DNA from: Lentisphaerota bacterium
GTDB lineage: Bacteria; Verrucomicrobiota; Lentisphaeria; Oligosphaerales; JAFGRS01
DNA: 17,784 nt
Assembly (NCBI GenBank): GCA_012514865.1
Contig: JAAYZO010000057.1
Span: 1 to 17,784 of the forward strand
Reading direction: 5' to 3'
Below are positions 1 to 6,271 of this stretch, piece by piece (the stretch's first letter is position 1; each line of letters begins with the position of its first letter). The notes under the pieces are model-generated. The model ran no database searches. It was not told the DNA's origin and saw only the letters and a list, made by a program, of their open reading frames with translations. The translations under genes and the position numbers were made by a program.

Positions 1-2
1 TC

Positions 3-299
3 GCCGACCAGAGTCCCCTCCTCGACGAGCTGCGCCGCGGCGACTGGCGCAGCCTGGTGGCGGCGCCGCTGGCCGGCCTGATCTGCGGCGGCTTCTGGGA
101 ACTCTGGAACAGCCTCAGCCTGGCGCGATGGGAATACGCGGTGCCCTTCGTCAACCGCTTCCACATCTTCGAAATGCCCCTGCTGGGCTATGCCGGCTAC
201 CTGCCCTTCGGCCTGGAGTGCCTGGTCATGGGCCGCCTCGTCCTCGCGCTCGTCGCCGCGATGCGGAACCCCGCCCCCGCGGCGGGGTCCGAGCGGTGA
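3..299 (+). CDS. Integral membrane protein of unknown function, C-terminal part (5' truncated by window edge)
   Basis: The frame is open from base 3 and ends at a TGA at 297-299, leaving 99 residues of a protein whose start lies outside the window. An internal GTG at 57 could be read as a start, but the frame stays open and protein-like before it, so I treat the entry as partial. The visible part has a hydrophobic stretch around PLAGLICGGFWELWNSLSL, an aromatic central part with FEMPLLGYAGYLPFGLE, and a last hydrophobic segment (CLVMGRLVLALVAAM) before a short Ala/Pro tail. This looks like the last membrane segments of a polytopic inner-membrane protein. The FEMPLLGYxGYLPFGLE pattern resembles uncharacterised bacterial membrane proteins I have seen, but I cannot name a function. 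It lies 56 bases upstream of the peroxidase gene in the same direction. Confidence 0.7.
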   Translation, partial: ADQSPLLDELRRGDWRSLVAAPLAGLICGGFWELWNSLSLARWEYAVPFVNRFHIFEMPLLGYAGYLPFGLECLVMGRLVLALVAAMRNPAPAAGSER

Positions 300-355
300 C
301 GAGCGGCTCGTGCCGCGCGTCCTGACCGACTCAACGTCGAGGAGCGACGACTGCC

Positions 356-943
356 ATGACACGGATTCTCACTCTGAGCCTGATGATGGGCCTGGCCCTC
401 GCGGCCGCCGAACCGCCCGCCTCGATCTACGACCTCAGCGTCCTCGACGCCGAGGGCAAGCCCGTGCCGCTGCGGCAGTACGAGGGCCGCGTCATGCTCA
501 TCGTCAACGTCGCCAGCAAGTGCGGCTTCACCCGGCAGTACGAAGGCCTGCAGGCCCTCCACCAGACCTACGCCGAGCGCGGCCTGGTCGTCCTCGGCTT
601 CCCCTGCAACCAGTTCGGCAGCCAGGAGCCCGGCAGCAACGCGGATATCCAGGCGTTCTGCTCGCGCGAGTACGCGGTGACCTTCCCGGTGCTCGGCAAG
701 ATCGACGTCAACGGCGATCAGGCCGACCCGCTGTTCAAGCTCCTCCGCACCCGGGCTCCCGGCGTCATGGGATCGACCGCCATCAAGTGGAATTTCACCA
801 AATTCCTCGTGGACCGCCAGGGCCGCGTCGTCGGACGCTTCGCCTCAGCGACAGCCCCGGCCGACCTCAAGCCCGACATCGAGGCCCTCCTCGCCGGCAC
901 GCCCCAGGCCGCCGCACCGGCCCCAACACCGGCGGCACCATGA
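356..943 (+). CDS. gpx: Glutathione peroxidase family protein (Cys type, probably thioredoxin-dependent), exported
   Basis: A 195-residue thiol peroxidase that reduces hydrogen peroxide or lipid hydroperoxides. The peroxidatic cysteine is Cys56 in NVASKCGFT, where selenoenzymes carry selenocysteine. The rest of the catalytic tetrad is present: Gln90 in FGSQEPG and Trp145-Asn146 in KWNFTKF. Cys84 (FPCNQFG) and Cys102 (AFCSREY) are also present. Cys102 sits where the resolving cysteine of thioredoxin-dependent bacterial and plant enzymes is found, so thioredoxin is the likelier reductant (inference from the family). The first ~18 residues (MTRILTLSLMMGLALAAAE) look like a Sec signal peptide with cleavage near AAA-EPP, placing the enzyme outside the inner membrane. 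The C-terminus carries an extra Ala/Pro-rich tail of about 15 residues. A GAGGAG lies at 339-344, 11 bases before the ATG. The family call is secure; the true substrate and reductant are not visible. Confidence 0.95.
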   Translation: MTRILTLSLMMGLALAAAEPPASIYDLSVLDAEGKPVPLRQYEGRVMLIVNVASKCGFTRQYEGLQALHQTYAERGLVVLGFPCNQFGSQEPGSNADIQAFCSREYAVTFPVLGKIDVNGDQADPLFKLLRTRAPGVMGSTAIKWNFTKFLVDRQGRVVGRFASATAPADLKPDIEALLAGTPQAAAPAPTPAAP

Positions 944-1040
944 CTGGGCGTCCTCCACGGGCCAATCCCCGCCGGCGCCGGATGCTCCGCCATGCGGGCG
1001 GCGTGATGGCGAACGCCCAACGCTGAGCCCGCTCTGAAGA

Positions 1041-1163
1041 ATCGTCCTCGCCCTCAGCGCAGCGGTCCTCGTCCTCGTACTCGATAGAGTTTGAGCTCAA
1101 ATTCGACGACGAGGAACGACGACGAGGGACGACGACGAGGACGAGGACGAGGACGAGGACGAT
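1041..1163. repeat. Palindromic low-complexity intergenic element with 10-bp terminal inverted repeats
   Basis: The stretch begins ATCGTCCTCG (1041-1050) and ends with its exact reverse complement CGAGGACGAT (1154-1163). The left part is rich in GTCCTCG and the right part in CGAGGAC, including four or more consecutive GAGGAC units at about 1137-1160. Near the middle is a perfect 12-bp palindrome, TTTGAGCTCAAA (1090-1101), an AT-containing core in otherwise very GC-rich DNA. As a transcript it could fold into a long imperfect hairpin. It has no coding capacity I believe in. The structure resembles a MITE-like or REP-like dispersed element, but only one copy is visible here, so mobility is inference. 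Confidence 0.6.
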
Positions 1164-1190
1164 ACGCAATAAGCCTTCTTAGAGTGGACT

Positions 1191-1222
1191 CAACGCTGAA
1201 CGCTCAACGTCCAACGTCCAAG
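1191..1222 (+). repeat. Short imperfect direct repeats (AACGCT / AACGTCC units)
   Basis: Right of the palindromic element the sequence reads as a chain of near-identical 6-8 base units: CAACGCTG, AACGCT, CAACGTC, CAACGTC. The first nine bases, CAACGCTGA (1191-1199), also occur at 1018-1026 on the left side of the element, so the element is bracketed by a 9-bp direct repeat about 173 bases apart. The pattern is directly visible; its meaning is unknown. Confidence 0.5.
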
Positions 1223-1316
1223 GACGGACTACGGGCCGACCCTCGTCCCTCGTCCTCGCCCCCTCGACACCCGACCTTGGCCTGCCGGCCGCGGCCCGCG
1301 CTGGGAGTGCGTCAGG

Positions 1317-1757
1317 CTAGGCCTCGGGCTGGATGCCGACGTCGATCTGGGCGAAGACGCTGATGCCGCCGCGCTCAAGGGCTTTCACCGCCCGGGCCGG
1401 GTCGTCAAAACGGAAGATCAGCGCCGCCTTCTGCGACCGTGGCTCGGCGAAGGCATACATGTACTCGACATTGACGCCGCTGCCGTCGAGGGCCTTCAGG
1501 ATGCGGTGCAGACCGCCCGGCTGGTTGTCGACCTCGACCGCGATGACCTCGTGCAGGGTGTTGACGATATTCTGCTCGCGCAGGATCGCGAAGGCCGCCC
1601 GCGGGCGATCCACGATCAGCCGCAGAATGCCGAAGTCGCTGGTGTCGGCCAGAGACAGAGCCAGGATGTTGATGCCGGCCTGGCTGAGCACGCCGGTGAC
1701 ATGAGCCAGACGGCCCTCCTTGTTCTCGAGGAAGACCGATATCTGCTTGATGTTCAT
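1317..1757 (-). CDS. Tandem ACT-domain protein paired with phenylacetate-CoA ligase
   Basis: A 146-residue protein made of two ACT domains (about residues 1-66 and 70-135). ACT domains are small folds that usually bind amino acids and act as allosteric sensors. Domain 1 opens with KQISVFLENKEGRLAHV and the turn LSQAGINILALSLADT; domain 2 has NQPGGLHRILKALDGSGVNVEYMYAF. Both carry the Gly-x-Leu and Gly-(I/V)-N-(I/V) signatures of the fold. Short tandem-ACT proteins of this kind are commonly encoded beside paaK-type ligases, sometimes also with indolepyruvate oxidoreductase genes, so a ligand-sensing role tied to aromatic amino acid breakdown is likely (inference). It follows paaK by 42 bases in one transcript. 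AGGAG lies 7 bases before its ATG. No catalytic or DNA-binding domain is present. Confidence 0.88.
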   Translation of the reverse strand: MNIKQISVFLENKEGRLAHVTGVLSQAGINILALSLADTSDFGILRLIVDRPRAAFAILREQNIVNTLHEVIAVEVDNQPGGLHRILKALDGSGVNVEYMYAFAEPRSQKAALIFRFDDPARAVKALERGGISVFAQIDVGIQPEA

Positions 1758-1799
1758 GCTTGTCTCCTGCCCTGATGCGTCTCGTGACAGGGCCCGGCC

Positions 1800-3104
1800 T
1801 CAGGCCTGGCCACGCAGGTCCATCACGCGCTTGGCCTTGCCGGCGCTGCGCTCGATGCTGCCGGGCTCGACCAACGTGACCTTGGCTGAGAGGCCGTAGA
1901 GTGACTTGATGCGCTCATGCAGCGTCTCACGCAGGCGCTCCAGACCCCGGATCTCGTCGGAGAACACCGCCGGAGTGACCTCGACCTTGACCTCGAGGTT
2001 GTCCAGCGCCCCGGAACGCGTCAGCACGATCAGGTAGTACGGCGTGGTGCCCTCGACCTCGAGGAGCAGCGACTCGATCTGGGAGGGGAAGAGGTTGACG
2101 CCGCGCACGATGAGCATGTCGTCGGAGCGGTGCGAGACGCGGTCCATGCGCACCAGGGTCCGGCCGCAGGTGCACTTCCCATAGCGCAGCGAGGCGATGT
2201 CACGGGTGCGGTAGCGTATGAGCGGCAGGGCCTGCTTGGTGATCATGGTGAACACCAGCTCGCCCTCGCTGCCCTCGGGGAGGACCTCGCCGTTGTCCGG
2301 GTCGATGATCTCCGGGTAGAAGTGGTCCTCGAAGACGTGCAGGCCATCCTTGGCCGAGCACTCGCTGGAGACACCCGGCCCGATGACCTCGCTGAGGCCG
2401 TAGATATCGAAGGCCGAGACGCCGCTGATAGCCTCGATGCGCTGGCGCATCGCATTCGACCACGGCTCGGCACCGAAGGCGCCGCGGCGGAGCTTGGTCT
2501 TGCGGATCGGGGTGCCGTTGTGCTCGGCCACCTCCGCCAGATGCAGGAAGTACGAGGGCGTCGAGCAGATCGCCGTGACCCCGAAGTCCTGCATCACCAG
2601 GAGCTGCTTCTCGGTGTTGCCGCCGCTCATCGGGATGACCTTGCAGCCAAGGCGTTCCAGGCCGTAGTGGGCTCCCAGGCCGCCGGTGAAGAGGCCGTAG
2701 CCATAGGCATTCTGCACGACGTCCTCGGGGCCGATGCCGATGCACTGGAAGGTCCGCACCATGACCTCCGACCAGATGCGGATGTCCTCCTGGGTGTAGC
2801 CCACCACCGTCGGCTTGCCCGTGGTGCCGCTGGAGGCGTGGATGCGAACCACGTCGGCGAGGTCGGTGGCAAAGAGCCCGAACGGGTAGTGGTCGCGCAG
2901 GTCGTTCTTGAGGGTGAAGGGGAAATGCCGCAGGTCGTCGAGGCTCTTCAGGTGTGACGGCTTCACCCCCGCCGCATCGAAGCTCTGGCGGTAGAAAGGC
3001 ACCCGTTCGTAGACCCTCTCCAGGGTCTCGCGCAGGCGCACCAACTGAATCTGCCGCAGGCTGTCGCGGTCGAGGAAGTCCTTAAGGAAGAGATCTTCAC
3101 GCAT
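1800..3104 (-). CDS. paaK: Phenylacetate-coenzyme A ligase (aryl-CoA ligase, PaaK family)
   Basis: A 434-residue adenylate-forming enzyme, the usual length for PaaK. It activates phenylacetate (or a similar aryl acid) with ATP and joins it to CoA via an acyl-adenylate. Visible motifs are the phosphate-binding loop HASSGTTGKPT (89-99), YGLSE (235-239, the adenine-binding A5 region), RYRTRDI (298-303, carrying the ribose-contacting Asp), the GVNLFP hinge region (335-340), and the C-terminal GKAKRV (422-427) with the lysine needed for adenylation. A CTCGR pair of cysteines at 311-315 is typical of the family. The start ATG has GGGAG about 7 bases upstream. In anaerobes and PVC bacteria such ligases often sit with ACT proteins and serve aromatic amino acid fermentation or catabolism rather than the aerobic paa ring-cleavage route, and no other paa gene is visible here. 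Substrate specificity cannot be read from the sequence. Confidence 0.95.
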   Translation of the reverse strand: MREDLFLKDFLDRDSLRQIQLVRLRETLERVYERVPFYRQSFDAAGVKPSHLKSLDDLRHFPFTLKNDLRDHYPFGLFATDLADVVRIHASSGTTGKPTVVGYTQEDIRIWSEVMVRTFQCIGIGPEDVVQNAYGYGLFTGGLGAHYGLERLGCKVIPMSGGNTEKQLLVMQDFGVTAICSTPSYFLHLAEVAEHNGTPIRKTKLRRGAFGAEPWSNAMRQRIEAISGVSAFDIYGLSEVIGPGVSSECSAKDGLHVFEDHFYPEIIDPDNGEVLPEGSEGELVFTMITKQALPLIRYRTRDIASLRYGKCTCGRTLVRMDRVSHRSDDMLIVRGVNLFPSQIESLLLEVEGTTPYYLIVLTRSGALDNLEVKVEVTPAVFSDEIRGLERLRETLHERIKSLYGLSAKVTLVEPGSIERSAGKAKRVMDLRGQA

Positions 3105-3165
3105 CCCGTGTCTCCCAGTCTGATCCGCCCGGCGGCGATGGGGTCACCAGCCGCGGCCTTCCCGC

Positions 3166-3190
3166 CGGCCATGGCCCACCGCCATGGCCG
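3166..3190 (-). terminator. 10-bp inverted repeat in the paaK leader / sulfatase 3' region
   Basis: CGGCCATGGC (3166-3175) and its exact complement GCCATGGCCG (3181-3190) are separated by 5 bases. It lies inside the predicted paaK leader, 61-86 bases before the start codon, and also downstream of the sulfatase stop. There is no T-run after it. It could be a terminator for the sulfatase or a leader structure for paaK; I cannot decide. Confidence 0.35.
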
Positions 3191-3224
3191 CGCGTTGCGT
3201 TGCAGCGACGCACCGCAAAGCCGG

Positions 3225-3252
3225 ACTGTAGCCCCGGCCGGGGCGCTGTCAA
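3225..3252 (-). promoter_or_regulatory. Candidate sigma70-type promoter for paaK-ACT with a palindrome in the spacer
   Basis: Read on the minus strand there is a perfect -35 TTGACA (3247-3252), a 16-base spacer, and TACAGT as -10 (3225-3230). Initiation would fall near 3218, giving a leader of about 115 bases before the paaK ATG at 3104. The spacer is almost wholly the perfect 14-bp palindrome GCCCCGGCCGGGGC (3231-3244), which could be a repressor or activator site. The hexamers are seen directly; activity is inferred. Confidence 0.55.
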
Positions 3253-3256
3253 ACCA

Positions 3257-3273
3257 CCCGCGCGGCGCGCGGG
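3257..3273 (-). terminator. Short GC hairpin just after the sulfatase gene
   Basis: CCCGCGC (3257-3263) pairs with GCGCGGG (3267-3273) across a 3-base loop, about 29-45 bases beyond the sulfatase stop on the minus strand. There is no U-tract, so a terminator role is only suggested by position. Confidence 0.3.
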
Positions 3274-3301
3274 CAGGCCATGCCGCGGCGCCACGGCGGC
3301 C

Positions 3302-4710
3302 TCACGCCGGCGGCCGCCGGCAGACCGCCTCATAGGGCCGCCCCGGGATCAGTCGGTTGCCGTCGCTGAAGCCCTCCGGGCGGCCGGCGAGGTGCCGGAC
3401 GAGGCGGGCGCGCCACAGGGCCATGGCCGGGGCTGCCGCCGGATCGCCGGCGAGGTCATGGCATTCAAGCGGGTCTTCGTCGAGCCGGAAGAACTGCTCG
3501 CGGCCGTCGGCGGCGAACCAGACGAACTTCTCCCGGCCGTCGGTGAGGGTCTGGTGCAGCGGTGCGTGCTCGATAGGCAACCACGGCCGCCAGGGCTCGT
3601 CGGAGCCGCGCAGCAGCGGCACCATGCTGCGGCCCTCGACGCTGTCCGGGATCGGCACCCCGGCCATCTCCAGGAGTGTCGGCATGACGTCGGCCAGGCA
3701 GACCGGCGCAGCGCAGGTCCGGCCCGCCGGCAGCCCCGCCGTCAGGGGCGCACGCAGGAGCATCGGGATGCCCGCCGAGGGCTCGTAGGGCACGGACTTG
3801 CGCCAGAGGTAGTGGTCACCGAGCATCTCGCCGTGGTCGCTGGTCATCATGATGACGGTATGGCCATCGGTCTGGCGGTCGACGCCGGTCTGCGGGTTGA
3901 GCAGGCGCCGGATCTGGTCATCGATGTGGTTGATCAGGCCGTAGTAGCCGGCGCGGGCACAGAGCAGCGCCTCGCCACGGAGGTCAACCCGGGCGGCCGA
4001 CACATCCTGCCCCAGGCCGCCGTCCGGCGGCGGCACGGCCCAGTCGCCGATGGTCGGCGCCGGCACGCCGGTGCGCAGGTAGCGCTCGAAGTAGAACGCC
4101 GGCGGCAGCAGCGGCGGGTGCGCCGCCAGGAAGGACACCACCAGGAAGAACGGCCGCGCCGTGTCGCGCTGGCGCAGAAAGCGCAGAGCCTCGTGGACAG
4201 TCCAGGTGGTCGGGTGGAGGTCCTCGGGCAGGTGCCAGGGTCGAGCCGTCCAGTCGTTGTGCATGACGCCGGTGCCGTAGACGCCCTCCCAGTCGTCGGG
4301 GCGGACGCGCTGCAGGTAGGCCATGTACTCGGAGCCCTCGCGGGAACTGCCGTCGACGACGTGCTCGAAGCCGAAGTGCCGATCGGGCGGGTGCTGGTGC
4401 ATGCTGCGGCCGACCCAGGCGGTCTCGTAGCCGGCGGCGGCAAGGGCCGCCGGCAGGTCGCCTCGGTAGTCCAGGGCACCCCGTCGCGGTAGCCGACCAT
4501 GCCATGCGTCGACGGAAACTGCCCGGAGAGCAGGCTGCGGCGGGCGGCGATGCAGCTCGGGCAAGGGCTGTAGGCGCGCGTGAAGCGCACCCCCTCCCGG
4601 GCCAGGGCATCCAGGTTGGGCGTCAGCAGCACCGGATGCCCGGCGATCGAAAGGCAGTCGCGGCGGTGCTGCTCGGTCAGAAGCACCAGGATGTTCGGAG
4701 GCGTCGGCAC
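3302..4710 (-). CDS. Sulfatase (formylglycine-dependent, S1 type), interrupted by an apparent single-base frameshift
   Basis: The N-terminal 80 residues begin at a GTG at 4710 (MPTPPNILVLLTEQHRRD) and contain the sulfatase signature CIAAR (Cys53 to Arg57), in which the cysteine becomes formylglycine. At about 4471 the frame must shift: the first frame reads VPW then nonsense, while the neighbouring frame carries on with DYRGDLPAALAAAGYETAWVGR and runs intact to 3302, including TSDHGEMLGDHYLW, the metal-site motif, and GIPMLLRAP. One missing G after CCCTGG would restore VPWDY and a protein of about 469 residues, a usual size. The usual N-terminal Asp pair is replaced by Glu13-Gln14 (LTEQH). 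No signal peptide is seen. GGAGGG 7 bases upstream supports the GTG start. Substrates of this family range from sulfated polysaccharides to small sulfate or phosphonate esters. The break could be an assembly error or a recent pseudogene. Confidence 0.85.
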
Positions 4711-4717
4711 GACCCAT

Positions 4718-4723
4718 CCCTCC
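4718..4723 (-). promoter_or_regulatory. Strong ribosome binding site fixing the sulfatase GTG start
   Basis: GGAGGG on the minus strand lies 7 bases before the GTG at 4710. It matters because an ATG just upstream (GGATGGGTCGTG) belongs to the other frame, which lacks the CIAAR motif. The site favours the GTG frame, so the frameshift must be downstream. Confidence 0.6.
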
Positions 4724-4744
4724 GGCTGCCGTGAACCGAGGACA

Positions 4745-4818
4745 TGGCAACCCCGCTAGGATTCGAACCTAGACAAACAGGACCAAAACCTGTTGTGCTA
4801 CCGTTACACCACGGGGTT
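4745..4818 (-). tRNA. tRNA-Gln (anticodon UUG), CCA encoded
   Basis: On the minus strand the sequence folds as a standard cloverleaf. The acceptor AACCCCG pairs with CGGGGTT, the D-arm is GTG...CAC around TAACGGTAG, and the anticodon stem ACAGG/CCTGT encloses the loop TTTTGGT with anticodon TTG. The T-arm CTAGG-TTCGAAT-CCTAG carries the canonical TTCGA. The discriminator is G and the CCA end is encoded (4745-4747). At 74 bases including CCA its size is normal. It lies between thiE and the sulfatase, same strand, 34 bases before the sulfatase start, so read-through of the tRNA transcript into the sulfatase is possible. Confidence 0.95.
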
Positions 4819-4859
4819 ATCCAGGCATGGCGGGCGCCTGCGGCCGCCAGCCGGCCGAT

Positions 4860-4865
4860 ACTATA
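4860..4865 (-). promoter_or_regulatory. Weak candidate -10 element for tRNA-Gln
   Basis: TATAGT on the minus strand, 41 bases before the tRNA 5' end, is a 5/6 match to TATAAT in an otherwise GC-rich spacer. No acceptable -35 hexamer is found 16-18 bases upstream, so this is tentative. The tRNA may instead be co-transcribed with the thiE cluster. Confidence 0.25.
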
Positions 4866-4899
4866 CCGGGCACACCCGGCGCCGCCAGCCGCGATGGCA

Positions 4900-5001
4900 G
4901 CCGCGGCGGCTCAGGTCGCGGCGGTGAGGGCGCGGACGAAGGCACGCACGGCCGCGGCGGCTCAGGTCGCGGCGGTGAGGGCGCGGACGAAGGCGCGCAC
5001 G
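4900..5001. repeat. 51-bp tandem duplication covering the last 17 codons of thiE
   Basis: Bases 4900-4950 and 4951-5001 are two adjacent copies of the same 51-base unit, differing at one position (A at 4944, G at 4995). The unit is exactly 17 codons and includes a TCA that reads as TGA on the minus strand. The true thiE stop is in the right-hand copy (4962-4964). The left-hand copy lies beyond the stop as a non-coding echo with its own in-frame TGA at 4911-4913. The near-identity suggests a recent slippage or unequal-exchange event. Confidence 0.85.
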
Positions 5002-5591
5002 GCCGTGGCGGGGTCGGGCTGACCGAGGATGGCGCTGATCACGCAGACGCCCTCGGCGCCGGCCTGGACCGCCGCGGCGCAGTTGGCGGTGCTGATGCCG
5101 CCGATGGCCACGGCCGGCAGCGCCGTGGCGGCGGTGAAGCGGCGCAGGCCGTCCAGGCCCATGGTCGGCCGCGCGTCGGGCTTCGTCGCGGTGGGGAAGA
5201 CCGGCCCGACGCCGATGTAGTCGGCGCCATGCCGTTCGGCCACGCGGAGGTCCTCCTCGGTGTTGACCGAATACCCGACCAGGCGTCCGGCGGCGAGGCG
5301 GCGAACGTGCTCCAGGGGCAGGTCGTTGGCGCCGACGTGGACGCCGTCGGCATCGGCGGCCAGCATGACATCGACGCGGTCGTTGATGATCAGCGGCACG
5401 CCCAGGCGGCGGGTGACGGCGCGAAGCCGGCAGGCGCTGTCGTAGAGCCGGGCGCCATCGGCGTGCTTGTCGCGGAGCTGCACCAGAGTCACGCCGGCCG
5501 TGACCGCCGCCTCGACCAGCGCGGCGAGGTCACGACCGCGAGTCAGGTCCGGGTCGGTCGCCAGATAGAGCTTCAGGAGCGCTGCATTCAT
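4962..5591 (-). CDS. thiE: Thiamine-phosphate synthase
   Basis: A 209-residue TIM-barrel enzyme that joins the hydroxymethylpyrimidine diphosphate and thiazole phosphate halves to make thiamine monophosphate. The motifs run in the family order: VQLRDK (37-42), IINDRVD (68-74, diphosphate and Mg binding), DGVHVG (82-87), GADYIGVGPVFPTATK (122-137, the pyrimidine/thiazole pocket and the classic PTxTK loop), VAIGGI (161-166) and GVCVISAI (181-188). The length is normal. The ATG overlaps the purO stop in an ATGA (5588-5591), implying translational coupling. The C-terminal 17 codons are the duplicated unit described at 4900-5001. Other thi genes are not in the window, and I see no thi-box riboswitch ahead of the cluster. 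Confidence 0.96.
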   Translation of the reverse strand: MNAALLKLYLATDPDLTRGRDLAALVEAAVTAGVTLVQLRDKHADGARLYDSACRLRAVTRRLGVPLIINDRVDVMLAADADGVHVGANDLPLEHVRRLAAGRLVGYSVNTEEDLRVAERHGADYIGVGPVFPTATKPDARPTMGLDGLRRFTAATALPAVAIGGISTANCAAAVQAGAEGVCVISAILGQPDPATAVRAFVRALTAAT

Positions 5592-6241
5592 GCCGGCGTC
5601 ACCGGTGCGACGTCGGCGGTGGCGACCTCGAAGCCGTCGCCGGTCTCGAGGGCGCAGGCCGCGGTGATGGGGCGTTCCAGGTCGGCGAAGACGCCGCGGC
5701 CGAGGATGTACTGGCAGGCCTCGGCGGCGCTGCCGGCAGTGAACGACCGGTCTTGGAAGGACGGGCTCGGGGCGTTGTGTTCGTAGGTGGCGATGTAGTA
5801 GGCCTGACCCGTGCTCAGGGCGAACTCCTGGACGAGCACGGCATCAGCGCGGACGATGCCGAGGCAGCCCTTGCCGGTGCCCTTCTGGACGACAGCGGCG
5901 ATGCGCGGGGTATTGAGGCTGTCATGCTCGTAATCCAGCGCGGCCAGCACGGTGACGAGGGCATCGCGCATGCCCAGGCCCGCCGCGAGTTTCTCGGCGA
6001 TCGGGTCGGTGTGCGAGCCGTTCGTCGCCACCGCGTAGGGCCCGCACAGACGCAGGCAGTTGTAGGCGATGTAAGGGTTCTTGAAGATGTCGTTCTCGAA
6101 GCCCGGCTTCGGCACGATCGCGACCGCCTTCTCCAGACGGCGCGCTTCGCGATTGGGGAACGAACGGCTGCTGACACGGTACAGCGCCCCGAGCGCGCCG
6201 GCGGGGTTCATGGCGATGGCGACGATGCGTCCGACGTACAT
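5588..6241 (-). CDS. purO: IMP cyclohydrolase, PurO type
   Basis: A 217-residue protein matching the PurO family, first known from methanogenic archaea. PurO closes FAICAR to IMP, the last step of purine synthesis, normally done in bacteria by the C-terminal-independent cyclohydrolase half of PurH. Diagnostic stretches are MYVGRIVAIAMN at the start, YRVSSRSFPNRE (21-32), DIFKNPYIAYNC (51-62), ATNGSHTDPI (72-81) and LDYEHDSLNTPRIAAV (102-117), close to my memory of the archaeal enzyme. The length is near the archaeal ~200 residues. GGAG lies 8 bases before the ATG. thiE starts within its stop codon; the upstream neighbour is an ACT protein 66 bases away across a hairpin. Thiamine and purine synthesis share the AIR intermediate, which may explain the pairing (inference). 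Whether the genome also has a full PurH is unknown. Confidence 0.9.
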   Translation of the reverse strand: MYVGRIVAIAMNPAGALGALYRVSSRSFPNREARRLEKAVAIVPKPGFENDIFKNPYIAYNCLRLCGPYAVATNGSHTDPIAEKLAAGLGMRDALVTVLAALDYEHDSLNTPRIAAVVQKGTGKGCLGIVRADAVLVQEFALSTGQAYYIATYEHNAPSPSFQDRSFTAGSAAEACQYILGRGVFADLERPITAACALETGDGFEVATADVAPVTPA

Positions 6242-6271
6242 GGTGCGTTCTCCGACTGCGAGCGGCCGACC

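Larger units (their letters stand above)
944..1316. other. 373-bp convergent intergenic region, non-coding, repeat-rich
   Basis: This gap separates the stops of the plus-strand peroxidase and the minus-strand ACT gene. I see no credible gene in it. The short open frames here are made of GAC/GAG repeats and translate to low-complexity Asp/Glu, Arg or Val/Leu strings. It holds a palindromic GAGGAC-rich element (1041-1163), short AACGCT/AACGTCC repeats on both sides of it, and another GTCCTCG-rich patch at about 1240-1258. No clear hairpin followed by a T-run is visible for either gene. Confidence 0.7.

Noticed and set aside
867..1169. A minus-strand frame beginning MRIVLVLVLVLVVV, and plus-strand Asp/Arg-repeat frames in the same gap
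   Set aside because: These are translations of the GAGGAC microsatellite, not proteins.
1041..1222. Possible CRISPR array
   Set aside because: The repeats are 3-8 base low-complexity units with no regular spacers of 25-40 bases and no cas gene.
4744..5022. A 92-codon plus-strand frame starting MATPLGFEPRQTG
   Set aside because: Its first part is the reverse complement of tRNA-Gln, a common false ORF, and the rest is the thiE duplication read backwards.
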